Shown here one piece after another: positions 46,776-55,931 of a stretch of DNA of 64,000 bases. The stretch comes from Paracoccaceae bacterium. Its GTDB lineage: Bacteria; Pseudomonadota; Alphaproteobacteria; Rhodobacterales; Rhodobacteraceae. The stretch covers positions 3,024,136 to 3,088,135 of the forward strand of contig JAWPMR010000001.1 in the NCBI GenBank assembly GCA_033344815.1. The letters are read 5' to 3'. A program made the translations under genes and the position numbers. The notes under the pieces are model-generated. The model searched no databases, was not told where the DNA came from, and worked only from the letters and a program-made list of their open reading frames with translations. Numbering within the stretch: position 1 is the first letter of the stretch; every line of letters begins with the position of its first letter.

Positions 46776-48108
46776 GGGTCATTCCCGGCACCAGAAGCGA
46801 CGGCACGACACGGCTCAGATGCGTGCGCGCGTCGTTTGCAGGCACAATGCTGCGCAACATATCGCGCAGGTTTCCGGCAATGGTGCATTCATTGATGGCC
46901 TCTGCGATCTGGCCGTTTTCGACCCAGAACCCCGCCGCCCCGCGCGAATAGTCCCCGGTATTGGGATTGATCGTGGAACCAATCATGGAGGTGACCAACA
47001 ACCCCGTGCCCATATCGCGGATCAAGTCCTCGCGGCTGGCTGTGCCTTGCGTGAGCGCCACGTTCCAGCTGGAGGGCGATGGCGGGGAGGAGGTGCCGCG
47101 TGCGGCATTTGCGGTTGAAGCCATGCCCAATTTGCGCCCTGTTGCCAGATCAAGCGTCCAGCCCGTCAGGATGCCATTTTCTACGATATTGCGCGGCTTG
47201 GTGGGCAACCCTTCCGCATCGAACGGTCGTGAACTGGAGGCACGGGGGCGGTGCGGGTCCTCAACGAGGGACAAATGATCCGGCAGGACAGCATCGCCCA
47301 TGGCTTCGCGCAGCCAGGACCCACCACGCGCCACGGAAGATCCATTCACGGCCATCAACAGGTGCCCGATCAGAGAGGAAGAGACGCGTTCATCAAACAG
47401 AACGTTGAAAGTCCCGGTGCGCGGTTTGCGCGCGTCCAACCGTTCCACGGCCCGCGCGGCGGCTCGTTTCCCGATCTCTTCAGCGCTGCGCAAGTCCGAT
47501 TGGAACGTGCGGCTATCACCGTCGTAATCCCGCTCCATGCCTGCGCCGGTGCCCGCGATGGCAACACAGGACAGGCCGCGTCCGGTTCGGGCATAACCGC
47601 CTGAAAATCCGTTTGTGGCAGCGAAATGGACCTGACGTGCGGAATACCCCGCACTGGCGGATTGCACCTGGCTGACGCCTTTGTTTTCCAGTGCGGCCGC
47701 CTCGGCCTGCACCGCATCCTCTTGCAGGCTGGCGGGGGAGGGTTCTGGCGCCGGGTCGTGTAGTTCCAACACATCAACATCGAAATCACGTACCAGTTGA
47801 TCCGGCGTGGCGAGGCCTGCAAATTCATCTTCGGGCGCTTCGCGGGCCATGGCAATCGCGCGCACAGCCATTTCCTGTAGTGTTTCAGGCCGCGTATCAG
47901 AGGCCGAGACCGTTGCACTTTTCCGGCCCACAAAAACACGCAAACCCAGATCGACCCCTTCGGAGCGTTCGGCCTGCTCCAAGGCCCCTGCGCGCACTTC
48001 GATACTCACAGCAGCCCCCTGAAGCGCCATGGCATCAGCGGCATCGGCACCCGCGTCCTTTGCGGCTTGCAACAGCTGTGCTGTCAGGGTTTCAGGGGAA
48101 TGGGTCAT
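46762..48108 (-). CDS. pmbA: PmbA/TldD family metallopeptidase-like protein
   Basis: A 448-residue protein of the TldD/PmbA pair, which together degrade or process peptides in the cytoplasm. PmbA-type segments include GLRVFVGRKSATVSASD, LFDERVSSSLIGHLLMAVNG, RPFDAEGLPTKPRNIVENG and GDYSRGAAGFWVENGQIAEA. The zinc-binding HExxxH of TldD is absent, as expected for PmbA. ATG 48108 is chosen; an upstream in-frame start adds 17 poorly conserved residues. Confidence 0.9.
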   Translation of the reverse strand: MTHSPETLTAQLLQAAKDAGADAADAMALQGAAVSIEVRAGALEQAERSEGVDLGLRVFVGRKSATVSASDTRPETLQEMAVRAIAMAREAPEDEFAGLATPDQLVRDFDVDVLELHDPAPEPSPASLQEDAVQAEAAALENKGVSQVQSASAGYSARQVHFAATNGFSGGYARTGRGLSCVAIAGTGAGMERDYDGDSRTFQSDLRSAEEIGKRAAARAVERLDARKPRTGTFNVLFDERVSSSLIGHLLMAVNGSSVARGGSWLREAMGDAVLPDHLSLVEDPHRPRASSSRPFDAEGLPTKPRNIVENGILTGWTLDLATGRKLGMASTANAARGTSSPPSPSSWNVALTQGTASREDLIRDMGTGLLVTSMIGSTINPNTGDYSRGAAGFWVENGQIAEAINECTIAGNLRDMLRSIVPANDARTHLSRVVPSLLVPGMTLAGN

Positions 48109-48176
48109 AAGAAAGGCTCCAGAGAGGTCCCACCTCAGGTAGCCGCGCAGCCCGGCCACCGCAAGGGCACGTACTT

Positions 48177-48200
48177 AAAAGGGGCGCGGAATGCGCCCCG
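48177..48200 (-). terminator. Terminator after the DUF2125 gene
   Basis: Reading leftwards, GGGGCGC-ATTCC-GCGCCCC is followed by TTTTAA. It lies 28 bases after the DUF2125 stop and before the pmbA gene. Confidence 0.85.
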
Positions 48201-48227
48201 ATTATCCTTTGAAGGAGGTGAGTGAGA

Positions 48228-49739
48228 CTACTGGATCCGTTGACCGTTGGCCAGAATGTGACCCTGTTCGTTCATCTCGATCTGGGAATTGAGCGTATCA
48301 GGGGCATCTCCGGGCACCGCCAGCAGGCCCATCATCATACGCGCACCCATCGCCTGATCTTCGGGCAGCAGCCCCATCGCAACCAACGTGTCGATCAATT
48401 TATTCCCGCCGACCAGCGATAGATCCGCAACGCCAATAGGCTGTGGCATGCCTCCGGGCGCGTCGTTTTTGAAGCGAAACGCGCCCTCTCCGGTCAGTTC
48501 TGCACCCGCCACGGTGATCTGCAATTTATTGATGTCCACGGTTTCCAATTCCGCCGGGGCACTGGTCAGAACCTCTGGACTGGTCGCAAACATATCCACC
48601 AGAACCTTGGCTTTGCCCGTCAGATCCAGGGCGATGGTGGCCGGATTGCGTGGCAGTTGCGCGCCGGGATCAAACATGCCCCAGAGCGCCTCGGACATGG
48701 AGAAATCATTGAGAGAGAAACCTAGTGCGAAATCTTCCGCCTCTTCAGATTTTTGAATGGGCATGGTCAGGTTGAAGCTGGACTTCACCATATCGATGTC
48801 CAGCGGAACCGGTAAATCAGGAGATGTCATGGCCAGTTTGAGGTTATTTTGCCCACCTGAATAGGTAAGGCCCTCTGGGGACATGGCCACATCAAGGGTG
48901 CCGCCGGTGGAGGTGGTCGCGCTGCTGAAAGCTTCCACGTTGTTCTCCGTCACGCGCATATTTGACGCGCCTGCGGAGTAGGCAAAGGTTCCGTCGCCGT
49001 TCATACCGGCCGCCAACATCGCATTTATGTCGCCTGCATCCATTTTGGCCAGCGGCAATGCGCTTGATCCACTGAAGTTGACATCCGCCATTTGACCGTT
49101 CGCTTTGATGTCGCCGCTGCCTTCTGGATCAACGAATGAAAAATCAAAGGTGACGCCGCTGGCTGTCATGTCTTGGTCAAACACGCGTTTGCCGCCCACA
49201 GTCGATTTTGTGCTGCCCGCCATGTCCTTGATGCCAAGGATAAAGCTTGCAATATCATCACCCATGGTTTCGCCATCAACAGTCAGGCCAGTCAAAACAA
49301 GATCAACACTTTGCGCGGAATAGGCGTTGATCATTTCTGTTGGCACACCCGAAACCGTCGAGATCAGACCGGACTGACGGATTTCCATGTCGATGTCTGC
49401 GGTTTCGCCTTCTTCGCCGACGACCTGCATCTGGACCGGCATCACGTCGGGCACGTCGATGCCGACGGTGCCATCGCCATTTTCGGTAAAGGTAACCTGT
49501 TCCATCTCTATGACGGCATCGTTTTGGCCTTCCACGCCCGGCATGGTCAGGACCAGATCACTGAGAGTCAGCCTATTGCCCGATTGCACCTCAGTCGCTG
49601 ATACGTCAAAGCCAGAGCTGTCGAAATAGGACTGCCAATTGCTCCAGACTTCTTGTGCGCCAATATCTGCTTGTGCTGTTTGCGCGGCAAGAAGGGCAAA
49701 GGCAGCAGTCGCGGTGCTGCGGAAACTGATAAATGGCAT
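48228..49739 (-). CDS. DUF2125 family exported protein
   Basis: A 503-residue exported protein. Signal peptide: about 25 residues ending AQA-D. The rest is beta-rich, with repeated short strands (ALTLSDLVLTMPGVEG-like) and a pattern that fits DUF2125. The end is EMNEQGHILANGQRIQ. Function is unknown; an envelope or periplasmic lipid-handling role would suit the long repetitive beta fold but is speculation. ATG 49739 gives the signal peptide its normal N terminus. Confidence 0.85.
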   Translation of the reverse strand: MPFISFRSTATAAFALLAAQTAQADIGAQEVWSNWQSYFDSSGFDVSATEVQSGNRLTLSDLVLTMPGVEGQNDAVIEMEQVTFTENGDGTVGIDVPDVMPVQMQVVGEEGETADIDMEIRQSGLISTVSGVPTEMINAYSAQSVDLVLTGLTVDGETMGDDIASFILGIKDMAGSTKSTVGGKRVFDQDMTASGVTFDFSFVDPEGSGDIKANGQMADVNFSGSSALPLAKMDAGDINAMLAAGMNGDGTFAYSAGASNMRVTENNVEAFSSATTSTGGTLDVAMSPEGLTYSGGQNNLKLAMTSPDLPVPLDIDMVKSSFNLTMPIQKSEEAEDFALGFSLNDFSMSEALWGMFDPGAQLPRNPATIALDLTGKAKVLVDMFATSPEVLTSAPAELETVDINKLQITVAGAELTGEGAFRFKNDAPGGMPQPIGVADLSLVGGNKLIDTLVAMGLLPEDQAMGARMMMGLLAVPGDAPDTLNSQIEMNEQGHILANGQRIQ

Positions 49740-49870
49740 GAGGTGATCCTTATAAACAGATTTTGCGCGCACAGTCAGCCACGGCCCCGGAATGGTCAAG
49801 GGGAACCGGGGGCTGGACCCTTCATGCGCGGCACATTACCACAAGGCAGTAACCTCAGGGAGCACAACAT

Positions 49871-50620
49871 ATGGACATGACGGGCAAAACGGTTCTGATC
49901 ACGGGGGCCAGTCGGGGTATTGGCGCCGAGGCCGCGCGGGTTTTCGCAGCCGCTGGTGCGAATGTGGCGTTGCTGGCAAGGGGTCAGAAGGATATTGCGG
50001 ACCTCGCCGGAGAGATCGGCACGCGCGCGATTGCCATTCCTTGCAACGTTGCCAATGCCCGCGAGGTGGCGACGGCTGTGGATGCCACAGTAGAGACTTT
50101 TGGCGGATTGGACGTGTTGATCAATAACGCAGGTGTGATCGAGCCCATCTCGCATCTGTCAGATGCAGAAGTCGACGCCTGGGGCGATGTGATTGATATC
50201 AACCTCAAGGGCGTTTTCTATGGCATGCGTGCGGCGGTCCCGGTGATGAAGGCGGGGGGCGGTGGGTCGGTTCTGACCATCAGTTCCGGTGCAGCGCATG
50301 GGCCGGTCGAGGCCTGGAGCCACTATTGTGCGTCCAAAGCGGCGGTGAACATGTTGACGCGGTGTCTGGACAAGGAAGAGGCCGCTCACGGCATCCGCGC
50401 CATCGGATTGTCGCCCGGCACCGTGGCCACGCAGATGCAACGCGAGATTAAAACCAGCGGCATCAATCCCGTGAGCCAACTGGCGTGGGAGGACCACATA
50501 CCTGCGGACTGGCCGGCCAAAGCGCTGTTGTGGATGTGCAGCCCTGCGGCGGATTCGTTCTGTGGGCAGGAAATATCATTGCGCGATGAAGGCGTGCGCC
50601 AGCAGGTCGGCTTGATATGA
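49871..50620 (+). CDS. SDR-family oxidoreductase
   Basis: A 249-residue classical short-chain dehydrogenase. The cofactor motif is ITGASRGIGAEA, NNAG follows in DVLINNAGVIEP, the serine is in ISSGAA, and the catalytic pair is intact in SHYCASKAAVN. It could be a 3-hydroxyacyl-CoA or alcohol dehydrogenase. Its stop overlaps the enoyl-CoA hydratase ATG (ATGA), so both probably act on the same acyl-CoA route. Confidence 0.9.
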   Translation: MDMTGKTVLITGASRGIGAEAARVFAAAGANVALLARGQKDIADLAGEIGTRAIAIPCNVANAREVATAVDATVETFGGLDVLINNAGVIEPISHLSDAEVDAWGDVIDINLKGVFYGMRAAVPVMKAGGGGSVLTISSGAAHGPVEAWSHYCASKAAVNMLTRCLDKEEAAHGIRAIGLSPGTVATQMQREIKTSGINPVSQLAWEDHIPADWPAKALLWMCSPAADSFCGQEISLRDEGVRQQVGLI

Positions 50621-51234
50621 TAGATATCGACCGCGCGGGCGATGTCTGGATCGTTGCGTTGAATCGTCCGGACAAGGCCAACGCGTTGAACGAGCAGATG
50701 TTGTCGCAACTGGTCGAGGTGATGCGTGCGGCGCAAGAGGCACGCGCTGTGATCCTGACCGGGCGGGGCCGCGTGTTTAGTGCGGGTGCTGATCTGGAGG
50801 CGGCACGCGCCGGGCTGGCCACATCGCCGCTGTGGGAAGAGCTTTCCGCAGCAATTGCAGCTTTGCCGGGCTTGTCGGTTGCGGCGTTGAACGGAACACT
50901 TGCGGGTGGGGCGACGGGCATGGCGCTGGCCTGTGATGTACGGATCGCGCCCGCGCATGCGACGTTTTTCTATCCGGTGATGAAACTGGGATTTCTGCCA
51001 CAACCGAGCGATCCCGTTCGGATGGCGGGTTTGATTGGGCCAGCCCGCACCAAGCTGATCCTGATGGGCGGGCAAAAAATCGGCGCAGAAGAGGCCTTGC
51101 GCTTTGGTCTGATCGACCAGATCATTCCGGCCGAAGACATACTGGATCATGCGAGAGGTCTGGTCGCGGATGTCATTGCCGCCAAATCCGGCCATGCACA
51201 ACAGATCAAGAGGATGTGCGAGGTCTCAGACTGA
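50617..51234 (+). CDS. Enoyl-CoA hydratase/isomerase family protein
   Basis: A 205-residue crotonase-fold protein, shorter than the usual 255 because the C-terminal helical part is reduced. The oxyanion-hole segments are GRGRVFSAGADLEAA and TLAGGATGMALACDVRIAP. It would hydrate or isomerise an enoyl-CoA. It overlaps the SDR gene at its start and the convergent SpoIIAA-like gene by nine bases at its end. Confidence 0.88.
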   Translation: MIDIDRAGDVWIVALNRPDKANALNEQMLSQLVEVMRAAQEARAVILTGRGRVFSAGADLEAARAGLATSPLWEELSAAIAALPGLSVAALNGTLAGGATGMALACDVRIAPAHATFFYPVMKLGFLPQPSDPVRMAGLIGPARTKLILMGGQKIGAEEALRFGLIDQIIPAEDILDHARGLVADVIAAKSGHAQQIKRMCEVSD

Positions 51235-51588
51235 GGCCAGCCAGTCCCGCGCCGCATCCACCTGATCAAGATCAAACGTGCGCAATTTCGTCGACATGAA
51301 TGCGCCCGCCGCTTTGGACAGCGGACTGACCCAACCAATGTCGCTGACCACGGCAACATGGCTGATATGTTTCAGGTTTTTGATATCAAACTTGATGCCC
51401 TGCCAGATGACCGAGGCTTCAAAACCCTCAAAACTCTCCAGGATTTCGATGAACTTGATGGTGCCATGCTTGTCGATGAAGGCTTGCAGAGGCGTAACAG
51501 CCTCTTGGTAATCCTGCTCGGTGATGCGGCCGGAAACTGTGATCTCGGCCGTGCGCGTGGCATCGTTTTCGCTATACCTAACGGTCAT
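51226..51588 (-). CDS. SpoIIAA-like (STAS-related) protein
   Basis: A 120-residue soluble protein like the SpoIIAA-like family PF11964. Segments: TAEITVSGRITEQDYQEAVT, GTIKFIEILESFEGFEASVI and FMSTKLRTFDLDQVDAARDWL. ATG 51588 follows an AGAGGTG site; the longer in-frame start would add 48 unlikely residues. Members may bind small hydrophobic molecules; no role is known here. Confidence 0.8.
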   Translation of the reverse strand: MTVRYSENDATRTAEITVSGRITEQDYQEAVTPLQAFIDKHGTIKFIEILESFEGFEASVIWQGIKFDIKNLKHISHVAVVSDIGWVSPLSKAAGAFMSTKLRTFDLDQVDAARDWLASV

Positions 51589-52519
51589 ATCGCACCTCTT
51601 TTTTTGGTACAGCGACACTAGAACGTTCCATTTGCAGACGTATTGACAGGGATCAACCCTTGCGGCGCTTGCGAACTTGGACTGTGAACTTTTTTGGCCG
51701 TAGAAGTTGTCGCAAGGCCGGCACAGACGCATAGGGACGTACCACTTCTGCCTCCGTGAGGGATGATTAAATCTCGCGGTGCCAATGTGTGGCGCAAAAT
51801 ATCAAATGCACCAAGTATGACACTTTGGGATCTGGCAACGAATTTCTATAACGCGCAGATACTTTTACCCCCTCAGGCAATAGACCGTACCTGATACCCT
51901 GCATTTCGTGAGGCCAGAGATTGTGCGCTATGAGGGCGACAGACTCGAATACGTTGACGCCCTACTTCCCATGTATGGGGCAGAGCCTATGGCGCTCAAG
52001 ATGCCGCGCGAGATGACTAATGATTTCCATAAGGGCGAAATGCGCAGAGTCGTGTCAGGGGCGCTCAAAGCGGGGCCGCAAACGGGCGCAAGGACTGCCA
52101 AGTGAACGCCAGAAAGCCGCACATGGATTACACGAGGATCTTTGAGCGCGTATACATCTGCCTATGGAGTCAGAAGCGACGAGGGCAAGTCAGGCATAAA
52201 GGAAGATTGCGGCTGACAATGATGTGGGTTTTTTTGTGGATATGTTGGATAAGGCCTGTGGATTTCTTGATGTCTATGGAAGAAGTAGATGATATTTCAA
52301 TTACTTCTGTGGGATATAGGAGTATCAACAGGATTCTGATCCGGCGAATTGACGAAACACCAGTTGTAGACTTTCAATGAGACGTGGATATTGGCTGCTG
52401 GCCTATGCATGGGGTTGTCTTTGACACGGTGATATTCTGCCGACCGCAGCACCATTTGTGGGATATGGGAGCGATTTATGGGGTTACGGGCAAGCCCTGC
52501 CACATGACCCAAATTACGC
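51589..52519. other. Gene-poor region, nothing recognised
   Basis: Frames such as 51908-52105 and 52102-52380 (plus) show no domain and no ribosome site. Codon use differs from the flanking core genes. This is the left part of a decay zone that reaches 54.6 kb. Confidence 0.45.
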
Positions 52520-53000
52520 CTACCAATGATCACGGAGCCTTGCACCTTTCCGGCCTGTCCGTGGTACGGTTTTTCGGCGACTTCTTCTGAATGAAACGAC
52601 CAAATTCTCCTTCACGTCACCAGTCACTTTGACCACTGCGTGGAAGCGCCATTTTTGCTCTTGAGAGAAAAAGAGCATTGCACAATGGTCTTTTTCGGTC
52701 GTTTATCCACGCCCCAGTTGAAGAATTTTCGGCAGCATTGCTAATTCCGACGGACCAATGTGATCTCCATGTTCATTTAGGATATGCCACGCTGATTCAC
52801 TCGAAAGCAGTATTTGTGATTTTGCTGTCCCAAAGTGCTTGCAGACTTCATGCGGCAAAGGTCCGACTCCAAGCCGTGGCCGTTTTCCGGCAACCAAAAA
52901 GGCAATACCATCTGGTTCAACATTAATCGGGCGCCCCATATTAGTGGTATTGCTCAGGTCCAAAACAGGTTTCTTAAACCGGCCGATGCCAGTAACCTTT
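52520..53000 (-). pseudogene. Remnant of a phage-type PBECR-like nuclease domain
   Basis: Read leftwards, one frame gives MGRPINVEPDGIAFLVAGKR and then ILLSSESAWHILNEHGDHIG and ELAMLPKILQLG, ending at a TAA near 52715. A second frame carries a bridge (VDKRPKKTIVQC), and a third carries KWRFHAVVKVTGDVKENLVV then SFRRSRRK before a stop at 52520-52522. The order (LS-HI-EHG, LP-IL, then a charged strand pair and a SF-R end) resembles the barnase/EndoU/colicin-like PBECR nucleases found at the end of phage head or toxin proteins. Two frameshifts interrupt it, and IS1595 sequence lies directly upstream. Confidence 0.5.
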
Positions 53001-53447
53001 CTACTGGCGCGATACAGGCGCAGCCATTGAGTTGCTGACCACGATCTTCGCCACTTTGCCATTATCCGTGCGGCGGTTGTCCTCCAGCCATGCAGCGCGG
53101 TTCGCATACTGATAAAGGTGCTGCAGGCTAACGTGGTGGTGCGGGCCCAGTACCACACTGCGTAAGCGACTGAAGAATGGCTCAACGATTTTGGTGAGCT
53201 AGCTGTGGTTTGAGTAATTCTCCGAGTGGTTCGCCCGGTCAACATGGTAACCCAAGTGCAATTCATCCCAATGGCTGGCGTCATTGGCCGACATAGTGGA
53301 CAGGCGTGATACGTTCTCTCTAGCCAGTAGTGCAATACGATCTGCCTCAGATTGACCAACGAAAGGCAAGGTGCTGCCTTGATGCTCAATCAGGCTGATT
53401 ACAATGCGGCGCTTGCCCGTCTTCGTTCTCATCTCGTGTCCTTTCAA
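53001..53447 (-). mobile_element. IS1595-family transposase fragment
   Basis: The first frame (53447 leftwards) has KRRIVISLIEHQGSTLPFVG, then DASHWDELHLGYHVDRANHS and a stop near 53200. In another frame the family end follows: KIVEPFFSRLRSVVLGPHHH, then YQYANRAAWLEDNRRTDNGK, ending at TAG 53001-53003. The N-terminal part of the transposase is missing. The catalytic core is thus split and truncated. Confidence 0.8.
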
Positions 53448-53533
53448 GGATGATGAGCGAAAGACTCTCCTTTAACAAAAAAATGCTGTCTGTCTCAAAA
53501 GCCGTGACGGGTTACAATTTACATAGGCGATGC

Positions 53534-53719
53534 ATGCCCGAGCAAAACGACTGGGAAAGCAAGGCGGCGAACCTGCTAAAGGCAGAGCTAAAACGCACAG
53601 GCGTCACTTATGCAAATTTGGCAAGGTTGATCTGCGAAAAAAAAGTGAGCATCCGCAATAAGCTGTCGCGTAGCAAGTTTAGCGCTGCTTTTCCTTTTCA
53701 GGCGCTAGATGCTTTTTAG
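53534..53719 (+). CDS. DUF6471-like protein, possibly truncated
   Basis: A 61-residue protein (from ATG 53534) with the DUF6471 pattern: AANLLKAELKRTGVTYANLA and IRNKLSRSKFSAAFPFQALD. This reads like a small helix-turn-helix domain. Compared with the family a few residues between LARLI and the next strand seem lost and the C terminus stops early (DAF). An in-frame start at 53450 would add 28 residues. Activity is doubtful. Confidence 0.55.
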   Translation: MPEQNDWESKAANLLKAELKRTGVTYANLARLICEKKVSIRNKLSRSKFSAAFPFQALDAF

Positions 53720-53853
53720 GTAAGTGATCTAGGCCCATAGTGGGCCGCATAAGATCGACGTCGTTACCACACTCAAAGAGAAAGCCGGATGTATTGAGCT
53801 TGCTCTTAAGTTTGATGGCCAACGACGTGTTAGTTTGTCTATCACTTCAAAAA

Positions 53854-54303
53854 TCAACTTCTCTCCATCGTTGTGGTGTAAAGAAACAACTTCTCTCCCG
53901 ATTGGCTTCTCGAAGGCCAAAAACAAAAATCCCCCTGCTTGCCGCCAGTGCAGAAAAATCTGGCAACATTCTTGCTTTCTGTTCGACGGAGCTTTCCACT
54001 TGCCGAGTCCAAGAGTGTCTTTAAGCGAGAATGTAAGCCCCCACTCACGGCGATTTCACTTTCACCTTCTGGCAGAGTTTTTAAGTACTTTTGCGCAAAA
54101 TAGTGCAGCCAAAATCCACCACCAGCACAAATTGGACCCAAAAGAATAGATGTGTTTTCCGCAACCCAAGTCACGAGCGGAAACACATAGTCTTCGGTGT
54201 TCCACTGAATGTAGTCGAAAAACTTCGCATAAAACGGTCCAAATAGCATTGCCGAACACGGGCCAACGAAACAAATGAGTGCAATGGTTCGCAATACTGA
54301 CAT
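53854..54303 (-). CDS. Hypothetical membrane protein, possibly decayed
   Basis: A 149-residue frame with two hydrophobic segments in its first half (TIALICFVGPCSAMLFGPFY and TSILLGPICAGGGFWLHYF), then a short acidic stretch and an irregular Ser/Lys/Cys-rich end. The N-terminal 95 residues look like a real small membrane protein; the last 50 do not. No family is known. Confidence 0.4.
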   Translation of the reverse strand: MSVLRTIALICFVGPCSAMLFGPFYAKFFDYIQWNTEDYVFPLVTWVAENTSILLGPICAGGGFWLHYFAQKYLKTLPEGESEIAVSGGLHSRLKTLLDSASGKLRRTESKNVARFFCTGGKQGDFCFWPSRSQSGEKLFLYTTTMERS

Positions 54304-54346
54304 GAAGACGTCTCTCTCATACGTCTAGGGCGGCATGGAGCCCTAA

Positions 54347-54523
54347 TCACCGGTCACACCCCGCCGCAGCTTGGTGCGTTTGATACTTAAAGCCCCAAAT
54401 GCGGTGCAAGAGCAGCGTCGGTCCGTTTTTGCCACCCTTCAGCCTGAGGATCAGATAATAGAGGCTCTGTTTGATGTCAGGCGGGATGGGCCGATCACAC
54501 AGGGGACAAATCGGGTCAGACAT
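54347..54523 (-). pseudogene. Truncated HNH endonuclease-like gene
   Basis: The first 45 residues read SDPICPLCDRPIPPDIKQSL and later LRLKGGKNGPTLLLH. This matches the zinc-finger start of small HNH nucleases that usually continue with an HxxCH-type site. Here the expected second cysteine/histidine part is replaced by WGFKYQTHQAA and a stop. The product lacks the nuclease core. Confidence 0.6.
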
Positions 54524-54590
54524 CCGGGCTTGCTCCATGGTGCGTGCGCAGGCAAGAGTCTAGGATAGGGTTGCGAGATGAAAAGAGGGG

Positions 54591-55931
54591 GTGCCCGTGG
54601 AGTTTGACCTGTCCGCCCAGCCAGAGATCGTACAACGTGGTGCTGAATATGCTATTTTGGCATGGGACCTCGCAAAGTCATGGGCATTAAGCCCTGCTGC
54701 CTGGTCTCAATTCGCCCTGCTGGTTCTGGCCTATCTGTTGGCTATTGTGGTGGCGCGGCGTCTGCGCGGATTTTTGACGCGCATCCTGACCCCTGCTGAG
54801 GGCGTGGAAACAATAATTGCACGCGCGCGCCGGACCTCATTGTTGGCCTTGCCCTTGTTGTTGCCCCTGCTGGCCTATCTGTTCACGGCGATCGGTGAAA
54901 GCGTTGTGCGGTCCGTGTTTGACAGCGGTGCGGTCATCGCTTTCGGCAAACGGGTGTTCCTGTTTCTGGCCGTGCGCATCCTGGTGCGCGATGTCATTGC
55001 CGATCCATTCCTGAAACTGCTGGGGCGCTACGCCCTCGTGCCAGTTGCCGCGCTTTACATGTTCGGCATCCTGGATCCCTTGATGCTCAAACTGAGCGAG
55101 ATGACAATTTCGCTTGGAAACATCTCTTTCTCGGTCATGGCGCTGATCCGGGGCGTGATTGCGGGCGGTATCCTGTTCTGGCTCGGCGGATGGTCCAATC
55201 GACAGACTACGCAGTTCATCGAAAACCAGAAAGAGATGCGCCCCTCTCTGCGACAACTGACCTCCAAGGCAATTGAATTCTCCATCTTTGGGATCGCGTT
55301 TCTGTTGTTGCTCAACATCATGGGCATCAATCTCAGCGCTTTGGCGGTGATCGGGGGCGCTATCGGCGTCGGCCTTGGGTTTGGTCTGCAAAAGATTGCA
55401 TCAAATTTTATCTCTGGCGTGATCCTGCTGATCGAAGGGCAGGCAACAGTCGGCGATTACGTCGAGTTGGATGGAGGTGAATCGGGACAGATCGTCAAGA
55501 TGACCGCGCGTGCCGCTGTGCTGGAGACCTTTGATGGCCGGTGGATTGTCGTGCCCAATGAGGATTTTATCACAACGCGGGTGATCAACTATTCTGATTC
55601 CGGATCTGCCAATCGCTATGAGGCGCCTTTTTCTGTGAGCTATGACACGGACATCAATCTGGTCCCGCCGATCATTGAAGCGGCGGTTGCCAAACATCCG
55701 GACGTGCTGGATGCCCCCTATCCGCCGGATTGCGAACTGCGCGGATTTGGCGACAGCGGTATCGATTTTGCCGTCGAGTTTTGGGTCAACGGGCTGGATG
55801 ACGGGCCGAATAAATACACCTCTGATGTGCTGTTTCTGGTTTGGAATGCGCTCAGGGAAAATGGCATCGAAATTCCCTACCCACACCGCGTTGTGGAATT
55901 CAAAGGGGCGCTGCCGCAGGTGGATGCGTGA
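54591..55931 (+). CDS. MscS-family mechanosensitive channel
   Basis: A 446-residue channel-like protein. It has several N-terminal membrane segments, then the pore-lining MscS segment IGGAIGVGLGFGLQKIASNF and the beta domain ILLIEGQATVGDYVELDG with IVVPNEDFITTRVINYS. It is expected to open on membrane stretch and let solutes out. The start is GTG 54591 or GTG 54597, after GAGGGGG. It overlaps the flavoprotein gene (GTGA). Confidence 0.9.
   Translation: MPVEFDLSAQPEIVQRGAEYAILAWDLAKSWALSPAAWSQFALLVLAYLLAIVVARRLRGFLTRILTPAEGVETIIARARRTSLLALPLLLPLLAYLFTAIGESVVRSVFDSGAVIAFGKRVFLFLAVRILVRDVIADPFLKLLGRYALVPVAALYMFGILDPLMLKLSEMTISLGNISFSVMALIRGVIAGGILFWLGGWSNRQTTQFIENQKEMRPSLRQLTSKAIEFSIFGIAFLLLLNIMGINLSALAVIGGAIGVGLGFGLQKIASNFISGVILLIEGQATVGDYVELDGGESGQIVKMTARAAVLETFDGRWIVVPNEDFITTRVINYSDSGSANRYEAPFSVSYDTDINLVPPIIEAAVAKHPDVLDAPYPPDCELRGFGDSGIDFAVEFWVNGLDDGPNKYTSDVLFLVWNALRENGIEIPYPHRVVEFKGALPQVDA

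Noticed and set aside
52102-52380. 92-codon plus frame with a hydrophobic stretch
   Set aside because: Weak start, no family pattern, and it lies in a decay zone.
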